Positions 6,321-12,274 of a stretch of 13,862 nucleotides of DNA are shown in pieces (the stretch's first letter is position 1; every line of letters begins with the position of its first letter). The notes beneath the pieces were generated by a model. The model made no database searches and was not told the origin of the DNA. It was given only the letters and a program-made list of their open reading frames with translations. The DNA comes from CAZYMF01 sp964648215. Lineage in GTDB: Bacteria; Desulfobacterota; Binatia; HRBIN30; JACQVA1. Both the position numbers and the translations under genes were made by a program. The stretch spans positions 1-13,862 of the forward strand of contig CAZYMF010000127.1 in NCBI GenBank assembly GCA_964648215.1, written 5' to 3'.

Positions 6321-7634
6321 TCAAGCCGCCGCCGCGCGGGCGGCCGCCGCCTCCCGGCCGATCAGCTCGGCGGCACGGCGGGCGCTGGCGAGGCTGGCAT
6401 CGACCAGCAGGCCGTCCCCGCCCACCCAGTCGCCGACGACGTAGAGACCGCGGATGTCCGGCACCACCGGCCCGGGCCGACCGGCGACACCGCCAGCCGC
6501 GGCCGTCACCAGGGCGTGGTAGACGGTCATGCTCGGCAGGAAGCGCTGCTCGACGACGACCGCGCGCCAGCCCGGCTGCACGAGGTCGAGCAGGGCCTCG
6601 AGCTCCTGCCGGTCGGCCTCCGGATCATTGGCGCCGTCGCTGGGCAGGTACTTCGCCACGTGCACGGTAGCCGCGTCCGCGGGAGCGAGCCGGGCCACCG
6701 CCGAGTGCACCGAGAGGTAGAGCGGCCGATCGATGCCGAGGGCGAACAGAGCTCGCGCTGCCGGCAGGCGGCGCAGGCCGACGTCGAGACAGGCGGCCTT
6801 CACCGGCACGGCCTCCCGCGCCCAACGGTGGAGGGCGCCGTGATCGCCGGCAACCAGCGCCGCCGCCTCCGTCGGCCCGGCGGCGACGACGACCGCGGCC
6901 GCGGGGAACCAAGTTCCGTCGTCCAGGCGGACGCCGCGCACGGCGCCGTCGTGCTCCACCGCGGCCACTCTGGCCCCGGTGACGATCCCCACGCCCGCCG
7001 CAGCCGCCGTCCGCCGCAGACCGTCGACCAGCGTCTGCCAACCACCGTCGAGGTAGAGGACACCGCCCGCCAGGGCCATTTGCACCTGCGCCAGCGCCGC
7101 CCCGGCGCTCTGGCGCGCGGGATCGTTGGCATAGGTGGAAACCCGAACGAGCGCCTGCAGCAGCGCGCGCACGGAAGAATGGCGCACGCTCCGCTCCAGC
7201 CACTCGCGCACGCTGACTCCCTGCCACGGGGTCGGATCGAAGCTGGCCAGCGAGCCGAGAAGGCGCGCGGTTTCGAGCTTGCCCGGCAGGCCCAGCAGCC
7301 CGGTCGTCAGCAAGGAGACGAAGCCGCCGGGCAACGTGTGCTTGCGGCCGTCTTGGACAGCGTAGCCACCACCTACGGCGGGCGGGGCGCCATGGAAGCT
7401 CACCCCCAGCTCGGCGAGAATCGCGGCTCCCTGCCCCTTGCGGTAGAGCGCGTGCGGCCCGAGATTGAAATCGAACCCGCCCTTGCTCTGGGTCAGCGCC
7501 CGGCCACCGAGGGCGCTCGACCTCTCGAACAGTTGCACCGAGCGTCCCGCACGGGCCAGGTAAGCGGCGGTTGCCAATCCCGCCAGGCCGCCGCCCACGA
7601 CGATGACGTCCGCGTCTCCATTGGTTGTCGCCAT
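6321..7634 (-). CDS. FAD-dependent oxidoreductase, phytoene desaturase/amine oxidase-like
   Basis: This 437-residue flavoprotein has an N-terminal Rossmann motif VIVVGGGLAGLATAAYLARA (10-29), an acidic ribose-binding FER (36-38), LGGRA (42-46) and a C-terminal FAD-binding region GLYVVGDWVGGDGLLVDASL (396-415), the layout of CrtI/monoamine-oxidase-like proteins. The substrate cannot be read from the sequence. There is no carotenoid synthesis gene beside it, so a desaturase role is not assumed. The ATG at 7634 is chosen because the strong AGGAGG (7643-7648) lies 8 nt before it; a GTG nine bases further upstream would overlap that site. An ECF-type promoter candidate precedes it (7657-7683). The sigma factor gene follows after 60 nt, matching the known pairing of ECF41 factors with an oxidoreductase that they regulate. 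Confidence 0.88.
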   Translation of the reverse strand: MATTNGDADVIVVGGGLAGLATAAYLARAGRSVQLFERSSALGGRALTQSKGGFDFNLGPHALYRKGQGAAILAELGVSFHGAPPAVGGGYAVQDGRKHTLPGGFVSLLTTGLLGLPGKLETARLLGSLASFDPTPWQGVSVREWLERSVRHSSVRALLQALVRVSTYANDPARQSAGAALAQVQMALAGGVLYLDGGWQTLVDGLRRTAAAAGVGIVTGARVAAVEHDGAVRGVRLDDGTWFPAAAVVVAAGPTEAAALVAGDHGALHRWAREAVPVKAACLDVGLRRLPAARALFALGIDRPLYLSVHSAVARLAPADAATVHVAKYLPSDGANDPEADRQELEALLDLVQPGWRAVVVEQRFLPSMTVYHALVTAAAGGVAGRPGPVVPDIRGLYVVGDWVGGDGLLVDASLASARRAAELIGREAAAARAAAA

Positions 7635-7656
7635 GCGATGCACCTCCTACCCGCAT

Positions 7657-7683
7657 CACGTTCGGCGAGTCGAGAAGGTTACA
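7657..7683 (-). promoter_or_regulatory. Candidate ECF-type promoter of the oxidoreductase-sigma unit
   Basis: On the minus strand TGTAACC (7677-7683), exactly 16 nt and CGTG (7657-7660) precede the oxidoreductase ATG, with the -10 element 22 nt before the start codon. The published ECF41 promoter, as I recall it, is TGTCACA-N16-CGTC. This site matches 5 of 7 and 3 of 4 positions with the same spacing, and carries the AAC core typical of ECF -35 elements. Transcription would begin around 7650 with a leader of about 16 nt, just enough for the AGGAGG. It is the only such site I found ahead of the minus-strand genes, consistent with the sigma factor controlling its own unit. Confidence 0.5.
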
Positions 7684-7690
7684 GGTGGTA

Positions 7691-7791
7691 AGGAAGAAGC
7701 CAGAAAGGGGAAAGGGGAAAGCCAGAAGGGCAAACAGAATCAGAAGCGATGGTTCCGGCTTTGACCTTTCTGACTTTTACCTTTCTGGCTT
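7691..7791. repeat. Purine/pyrimidine-biased inverted repeat between the attachment-family gene and the oxidoreductase
   Basis: AAGCCAGAAAGG (7697-7708) is perfectly inverted as CCTTTCTGGCTT (7780-7791). Further degenerate copies lie inside: AAAGCCAGAAGGGC on the left, GACCTTTCTGACTTT and TTCCGGCTTTGACC on the right. The left 60 bp are almost all purine on the plus strand and the right 45 bp mostly pyrimidine. The right end is 7 bp from the stop codon of the gene at 7799, so its minus-strand RNA could fold here and act as a 3' structure. GC content is well below the surroundings. Confidence 0.65.
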
Positions 7792-7798
7792 TATCATC

Positions 7799-8242
7799 TC
7801 ACAACACCTCGGCGACGCGCTCGGGCAGGTCGCGGTCGGGGACCTGTGTGTAGTCCTTGTCGACGGTCGCGGTGATCCGCTTGCTCGCCGGCGCACTCAG
7901 GCACTTGCGCAGCAAGCCGAGAAACTGGGGCGGGGCCACCAGCACGAGGCGCGCGAACTCGTTACGACCGTGTCCGCCCTCGATCACACCCGCCAGCTCC
8001 TGGGCGAAATGCTCCGCTTCGACCTCCTTGGGCGGCGTCGTCGGCTCCATGACCGGTCGCGACCCGGCGCCGGCGCTCTGGCGCACCCGCCCCGGCGCAT
8101 CGGCCATGATGTCCTGGCCCTTCGCCCGGCTCTCGGGATGCTCGAACTCCTGCACCAGAGCCCACGGCTTGAGCTTGCTCGGGGTGGCGAACAGTCGGGC
8201 ACGGCTGGCGTTGCTGACGAGAATCCAGATGTGGTTGTTCAT
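7799..8242 (-). CDS. Host attachment protein family (PF10116-like) protein
   Basis: This 147-residue protein without signal peptide opens with MNNHIWILVSNASRARLF (1-18), then KPWALVQEFEHPESRAKGQDIMADAPGR (in pieces, 25-52), EAEHFAQELAGVIE (75-88), FARLVLVAPPQFLGLLRKCL (96-115) and ITATVDKDYTQVPDRDLPERV (123-143). This order matches the family named 'protein required for attachment to host cells', after an Agrobacterium gene. The name is historical; members occur in many free-living bacteria, are probably cytosolic with an eRF1/L7Ae-like fold, and their biochemical role is unknown. A plant or animal host should not be inferred. The ATG at 8242 fits the family start; a modest GCGAGG lies before it. 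It sits between the epimerase fusion (204 nt upstream) and the flavin oxidoreductase. Confidence 0.88.
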   Translation of the reverse strand: MNNHIWILVSNASRARLFATPSKLKPWALVQEFEHPESRAKGQDIMADAPGRVRQSAGAGSRPVMEPTTPPKEVEAEHFAQELAGVIEGGHGRNEFARLVLVAPPQFLGLLRKCLSAPASKRITATVDKDYTQVPDRDLPERVAEVL

Positions 8243-8269
8243 GCGCCGCCTCGCAGGGTCGATCTCAGA

Positions 8270-8350
8270 TCATTCGATCTGGACGAACAAGATACTATCG
8301 CCGAGCACGCCGTCAAAGTAGGGGGGCGACGGGTAGTAGGTCAGTTCAAA
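8270..8350 (-). pseudogene. Possible 3' remnant of an unrecognised gene
   Basis: On the minus strand, 26 codons ending in TGA (8270-8272) read like genuine protein: FELTYYPSPPYFDG followed by VLGDSILFVQIE. Aromatic and hydrophobic content and the lack of Arg/Pro-rich shadow composition set it apart from chance frames of this GC-rich DNA. Upstream the frame passes into a short tandem repeat and has no start or fold. It may be the tail of a gene deleted between the epimerase fusion and the attachment-family gene. I do not recognise the family. Confidence 0.3.
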
Positions 8351-8369
8351 CCCGCCGGCAGCAACGTTG

Positions 8370-8400
8370 GCGGTTGCGCGGTTGGGCGGTTCGCGGTTCG
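8370..8400. repeat. Short tandem repeat of GCGGTT units
   Basis: GCGGTT occurs at 8370, 8378, 8386 and 8393, giving periods of 8, 8 and 7 bp. Next to it GGCGCC-GCC-GGCGCC (8400-8414) forms a short GC hairpin about 33 nt past the stop codon of the epimerase gene. The rest of 8351-8446 holds nothing I can identify. Confidence 0.6.
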
Positions 8401-8446
8401 GGCGCCGCCGGCGCCAGGGGCTCCGCCCTCCGGGCCCCCCGGCTTC

Positions 8447-9829
8447 CTACGCCCCGCCGCTTCGGCCCAGAGTGTGCCGCAGGGCCGGCTCCAGCTCGGG
8501 GTGGCGAAAGACGTAGCCGGTATCCTCCAGCCGGCCGGGCTCGACCCGGGTGCTGGCGAGCAGCATCTCGTCGGCCATGTCGCCGAGGGCGAGCCGCAAC
8601 GCCACCGCCGGAACGGGGATCAGCGTCGGCCGGCGCAGGACGCGGCCGAGCGAGCGGGTCAGCTCGCGGTTGGTCACCGCCACGGGCGCGACGACGTTGG
8701 CCGGCCCCTGCACCGCCTCGCTCGTCAGGCTGTGCAGCACCGCTCCGACCACGTCGTCGACAGCCACCCAGCTCACGTACTGCGTGCCGGGACCGAGCAC
8801 GCCGCCGGCGCCCAGCTCGAACGGCGGCAGCATCATCGCCAGCGCCCCGCCGGCGGCGCTGAGCACCACCCCGAGTCGGAGATGGACCACGCGGATCCCC
8901 GCCGTCACCGCCGGCGCGGCCGCCTCCTCCCACGCCCGGCACACCTCGGCGAGGAATCCCTCTCCCGAAGCACTCTCCTCGGTCAGCACCTCGGCCCCGC
9001 GATCGCCGTAGAAGCCGATCGCCGAGGCGCAGACCAACACCCGCGGCGGCCGCGGCAGGGCGGCCAGAGTCTCGGCGAGCAGCCGCGTGCCCTGCACCCG
9101 GCTGCTCAGAATGCGGGCGCGCCGGGCGCTCGTCCAGCGCCCGGCGGCAATCGACTCGCCAGCCAGGTGAACGACGCCGTCGACACCGTCGAGTCCGGCG
9201 GCATCGATCGTGCCCGCCTCAGGGTTCCAACGCACCGCGTCCTGCCCGGGCTCGGGAGTCGAGCGCACCAGCCGGGTCACGCGATGCCCGCCGGTGCTCA
9301 GGAAGGACACCAGCGCGGCTCCCACCAGACCGCTCGCCCCGCTCACGGCAACGTGCAGCGGGCGGGCCGAGTAGCGCCCGTGCGCGGCCAGATCGCCGGC
9401 GGTGACCGCATGGCGGTACTCGAACATGCGCTCCAAGCTCGACCGTGCCGAGCGCCCGCCGAAGAGGCTGCCGAGAAAACCGAAGGGGAGCGCGTACTCG
9501 ATGCGATCCTCCAGATAGCAGGCCTCCGGGCCGTCCGGCTCGAAGCGATGCGTGTGCTCCCAGCGCGCAAAGGGACCTTCGATCTGCACGTCGCGGAACT
9601 GTCGTCCCTCGACGTAGTCGCGATGCTCGGCGACCCAGCGCACCCAGGCGGGCCCCACCCGCACGCGAAAGGAACGCCGCGCCCCGTCCTCGATGCCACC
9701 GCTGCTCTCCAGCGGCTGAACTCGTTCCCACGGCGGCGTCAGACGTTCGAACGCGCCACAACGGGCATGCCAGGCGAAGACGGCGGCGGCCGGCGCGTTG
9801 ATGCGTGTGCGTTTGGTGAAAGTCGGCAT
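8447..9829 (-). CDS. SRPBCC ligand-binding domain fused to TIGR01777-type NAD-dependent epimerase/SDR
   Basis: This is a 460-residue two-domain protein. Residues about 1-150 form an SRPBCC/polyketide cyclase-like module (FTKRTRINAPAAAVFAWHA; FERLTPPWERVQPL; YLEDRIEYALPFG; RMFEYRH). Residues about 157-455 are an extended SDR of the TIGR01777/YfcH type: Rossmann motif AVSGASGLVGAAL (161-173), VVHLAGESIAAGRWTSARR (219-237), ASAIGFYGDRGAEVLTEES (268-286) with Tyr274, and the DUF1731-type end ASTRVEPGRLEDTGYVFRHP (425-444). This fusion is known in other bacteria; the substrate is not established. The ATG at 9829 is chosen because both domains then start normally and GAAGGGAG, inside the last codons of the photolyase gene, serves as binding site. 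It starts 7 nt after the photolyase stop, so the two are translationally coupled. Epimerases are among the known partners of ECF41 factors. Confidence 0.92.
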   Translation of the reverse strand: MPTFTKRTRINAPAAAVFAWHARCGAFERLTPPWERVQPLESSGGIEDGARRSFRVRVGPAWVRWVAEHRDYVEGRQFRDVQIEGPFARWEHTHRFEPDGPEACYLEDRIEYALPFGFLGSLFGGRSARSSLERMFEYRHAVTAGDLAAHGRYSARPLHVAVSGASGLVGAALVSFLSTGGHRVTRLVRSTPEPGQDAVRWNPEAGTIDAAGLDGVDGVVHLAGESIAAGRWTSARRARILSSRVQGTRLLAETLAALPRPPRVLVCASAIGFYGDRGAEVLTEESASGEGFLAEVCRAWEEAAAPAVTAGIRVVHLRLGVVLSAAGGALAMMLPPFELGAGGVLGPGTQYVSWVAVDDVVGAVLHSLTSEAVQGPANVVAPVAVTNRELTRSLGRVLRRPTLIPVPAVALRLALGDMADEMLLASTRVEPGRLEDTGYVFRHPELEPALRHTLGRSGGA

Positions 9830-9836
9830 GGCTCTG

Positions 9837-11348
9837 TCAGCTCCCTTCGACGGCGAAGCGCTGCTTCGCACCCTTCTTGATTTTGGCCAGCGCCGCCAGC
9901 GCGCGGCGGCGGGCGGCGCCGTGATCGACGATCGGCGCCGGGTACGAGCACCCGATCTCGACCCCGGCCGTGGCGAGCACCGCTGGCGGCGCCAGCCACG
10001 GCTGGTGAATCCACCGGGCAGGCAAGCCGGCCAGCTCCGGTACCCAGCGCCGCACGTAGTCGCCTTGCGGATCGAACTTCTCGCCCTGGCCGACCGGGTT
10101 GAAGATGCGGAAGTACGGCGCCGCGTCGGCGCCACAGCCGGCCGTCCACTGCCACCCGAGGGTGTTGTTCGCCAGGTCGGCGTCGACCAGCGTGTCCCAG
10201 AACCACGCCGCCCCGGATTGCCACGGCAGCAGCAGATCCTTCACCAGGAACGACGCCGCCAGCATCCGCACCCGATTGTGCATCCAGCCGGTGGTCCACA
10301 GCTCGCGCATGCCGGCGTCGACCAGCGGATAACCGGTCCGGCCCTGCTGCCAGGCGCGCAGCGCGTGCTCGTCGTCGTCCCAGGGAAAGGCCTGGAACTC
10401 CGGCCGCAACGGCAGCTCGGCGGTATGGGGAAAGTGAAAGAGGAGGTGATGGGCGAACTCTCGCCAGCCGAGCTGGCGCAGATAGACCTCGGCGGCGCGC
10501 GACCACCCCGTCGCGCGCTCGTCGCAGGCCCGCGCCTGCACCGCCTGCCAGACCTGGCGGGGGCCGATCTCGCCGAAATGCAGATGCGGCGACAACCGCG
10601 AGGTCAGCTCCGCGTCCGGCCGGTCGCGCCCGTCGCCATAGGAGAGCAGCGCCTCGTCGACGAAGCGCTCGAGCCCTTCGACGGCGCCGATCTCCCCGGG
10701 CTGCCACGACCGGCGCAGGCCCGCGGCCCAGTCGATCTTCGGCAGCAGACCGAGCTCCTCGAGCCGCAGCGACTTCGGCCAGCGCGTCGGGGCGCGCAGA
10801 CGCTTCGGCGTCGGCAACGGCGGCCGCGGCGGGGGAGCGGTGAGGCACGCTCGCCAGAACGGGGTGAACACCTGGAACGGCTTGTCCGCCTTGGTCCGGA
10901 TCGCCCCGGGCTCGAAGAGCAAAGCGGAGTTGCAGCTCTCCACGGGCGCGCCCTCGGCGCCCAGCGTCGCCTCGATCTCGGTGTCGTGCTGCCGCGCCAC
11001 GGGCTCGTAGCGCCGGTTCCAGAAGACCGCCCCAGCGCCGCTCTCCGCCCGCAGAGCACGGAGCGCCGCCAGCGCCGGGCCGCGCCGTAGCACCAGTCGC
11101 AGCCCTCTGTCGCGCAGCGACTCGTCGAGCCGGGCCAGCGACTGGTGCAGCCACCAGCGCGAAGCGGCGCCGGGCGCCCACGGTGCCTCCTCCTGCGGCG
11201 ACCAGACGAACACCGGGATCACCGGCGCGCCGTTCGCACACGCCGCCGCCAACGCCGGGTTGTCCTCGAGCCGCAAGTCGTTGCGGAACCACACCAGGGA
11301 TGCCCCCTGCCCTTCGTGCCGTGGACTCACCGGGTCCTCTCGCCCCAT
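9837..11348 (-). CDS. phrB: Deoxyribodipyrimidine photolyase (class I CPD photolyase)
   Basis: This 503-residue flavoenzyme repairs cyclobutane pyrimidine dimers with near-UV or blue light. The N-terminal antenna-binding domain spans about 16-145 (LVWFRNDLRLEDNPAL). The C-terminal FAD domain carries SRLSPHLHFGEI (250-261), RQLGWREFAHHLLFHFP (291-307), TGYPLVDAGMRELWTTGWMH (338-357) and DADLANNTLGWQWTAGCGAD (389-408), then APYFRIFNPVGQGEKFDP (410-427). Trp323, Trp376 and Trp399 have the same spacing (53 and 23) as the electron-transfer triad W306/W359/W382 of E. coli PhrB, so photoreduction should be intact. Antenna type cannot be told. The ATG at 11348 has only a weak binding site (GAGGGCAG, about 8 nt away), so a GTG seven codons in is possible. 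The epimerase fusion follows after 7 nt. Length is normal to slightly long. Confidence 0.95.
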   Translation of the reverse strand: MGREDPVSPRHEGQGASLVWFRNDLRLEDNPALAAACANGAPVIPVFVWSPQEEAPWAPGAASRWWLHQSLARLDESLRDRGLRLVLRRGPALAALRALRAESGAGAVFWNRRYEPVARQHDTEIEATLGAEGAPVESCNSALLFEPGAIRTKADKPFQVFTPFWRACLTAPPPRPPLPTPKRLRAPTRWPKSLRLEELGLLPKIDWAAGLRRSWQPGEIGAVEGLERFVDEALLSYGDGRDRPDAELTSRLSPHLHFGEIGPRQVWQAVQARACDERATGWSRAAEVYLRQLGWREFAHHLLFHFPHTAELPLRPEFQAFPWDDDEHALRAWQQGRTGYPLVDAGMRELWTTGWMHNRVRMLAASFLVKDLLLPWQSGAAWFWDTLVDADLANNTLGWQWTAGCGADAAPYFRIFNPVGQGEKFDPQGDYVRRWVPELAGLPARWIHQPWLAPPAVLATAGVEIGCSYPAPIVDHGAARRRALAALAKIKKGAKQRFAVEGS

Positions 11349-11366
11349 GAACGAACTGCCCTCGGA

Positions 11367-11372
11367 ACTATA
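11367..11372 (-). promoter_or_regulatory. Candidate -10 element of the photolyase gene
   Basis: TATAGT on the minus strand, five of six matches to TATAAT, lies 19 nt before the photolyase ATG. No good -35 hexamer is found at 16-18 nt. The hairpin at 11407-11447 separates this gene from the DUF72 gene, so a promoter is expected in this 58-nt stretch. Confidence 0.3.
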
Positions 11373-11406
11373 GCCCCGCTGAAGCGCGAGAAAAGAAGGG
11401 CAAGAA

Positions 11407-11447
11407 AGAACTGGATCACTGATTCAGTGAATCAGTGATCCAGTTCT
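11407..11447 (-). terminator. Perfect 20-bp stem hairpin right after the DUF72 gene
   Basis: AGAACTGGATCACTGATTCA (11407-11426), a single G (11427) and the exact reverse complement of the first arm (11428-11447) make a 41-bp perfect palindrome. It begins one base past the DUF72 stop codon. On the minus strand it is followed by pyrimidine-rich TTCTTGCCCTTCTTTTCTC, so it could work as an intrinsic terminator, although the T-tract is broken. It is AT-richer than anything around it and the stem is longer than a normal terminator, so it may instead derive from a small mobile repeat. Confidence 0.65.
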
Positions 11448-11448
11448 C

Positions 11449-12174
11449 TCATCCCACCTTGCGCAGCAGCGTCTGGGCATCGAACACGGCGTGACCGTCG
11501 CGGTCGTTGTTGAAGTAGGCGAAGCCCTGCTTTCCCGCCTCGCTCTGCTCGCGCAGCCATCGCCCCCACGAGCGCAGCGTCGGCTCGGGGTAGCCGCCGG
11601 CGTACTTCGCCTTGGTGCCGTGAAAGCGCACGTAGGCGACCCGGCCGAGCGCCAGGCGCGGCACCTCGACGCCCTCCATGTCGTGGCAGCACAGCGAGGC
11701 GCCGCGCTCATCGAGCACGGCGAACACCTCGTCGCAGAGCCAGCTCGGATGGCGGAACTCGAAGACATGGGTCAGCGACCGCGGCAGCAGGGCAACGAAC
11801 TCGCGCAGCCGCGCCACATCGCAGTGCCAGTGCGGCGGCAACTGATAGAGGATGGGGCCGAGGTGCGTCTTCAGTCCGCGCATGCGGGAGAGAAGGTTGC
11901 CCAGCGGCTGCTGCGGATCCTTGAGCTTCTTCATGTGGGTGACGTAGCGGTTGGCCTTGACGGCATAGAGAAACGCCGCGGGCGCCTGCTGGCGCCACAG
12001 TCGCACCGTTTCCGTCGTCGGCAGGTGATAGAAGGTGTTGTTGATCTCGACGGTGTCGAACACCGCGGCGTAGTGTCCGAACCACTCGCTCTCGGGCAGG
12101 TCGGCCGGGTAGAAGATCCCGCGCCAGTGGGGGTAGCTCCAGCCCGAGCAGCCGATGCGGACGGCAGCGCTCAC
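11449..12174 (-). CDS. DUF72 (YecE-like) family protein
   Basis: This is a 241-residue protein with the conserved blocks of DUF72, a TIM-barrel-like family of unknown function: RIGCSGWSYPHWRGIFYP (6-23), VEINNTFYHLP (42-52), AVKANRYVTHMKKLKDP (71-87), GPILYQLPPHW (106-116), FEFRHPSW (138-145), AYVRFHG (180-186) and FAYFNND (218-224). Length is within the normal range. The start is unusual: it must be the GTG at 12174, because TAG lies in frame only 9 bases upstream and no ATG, GTG or TTG follows soon. The only purine-rich site, AAAGAGG, runs directly into that GTG, giving no normal spacing, so translation may be weak. It is the first gene of the minus-strand block, divergent from the serine hydrolase across 100 bp, and is cut off from the photolyase gene by a strong hairpin. 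Confidence 0.93.
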   Translation of the reverse strand: MSAAVRIGCSGWSYPHWRGIFYPADLPESEWFGHYAAVFDTVEINNTFYHLPTTETVRLWRQQAPAAFLYAVKANRYVTHMKKLKDPQQPLGNLLSRMRGLKTHLGPILYQLPPHWHCDVARLREFVALLPRSLTHVFEFRHPSWLCDEVFAVLDERGASLCCHDMEGVEVPRLALGRVAYVRFHGTKAKYAGGYPEPTLRSWGRWLREQSEAGKQGFAYFNNDRDGHAVFDAQTLLRKVG

Positions 12175-12274
12175 CTCTTTCGCCTATGCCGGCCGCGGAG
12201 CCGGTTCAAGGGGATGCAACCACGGTGGCCATCGGGTACAAGGGCGGTCGACACGACGACGAGCAGGAGCCGGC
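12175..12274. promoter_or_regulatory. Divergent intergenic region between the DUF72 and serine hydrolase genes
   Basis: These 100 bp must hold promoters for both directions. I find no convincing -35/-10 pair of sigma-70 or ECF type. AGGAG at 12264-12268 is the ribosome-binding site of the plus-strand gene. Confidence 0.35.

Noticed and set aside
5229..7691. Very long plus-strand open frame opposite the sigma factor and oxidoreductase genes
   Set aside because: Arg/Gly/Pro/His-rich composition without domains; it is the antisense shadow of two well-supported genes in GC-rich DNA. The same holds for the plus-strand frames at 7625-9880, 9798-11090 and 11491-13533.
7799..8242. Evidence of a host-associated lifestyle from the host attachment protein family name
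   Set aside because: The family name is historical and members are widespread in free-living bacteria; it says nothing reliable about a host.
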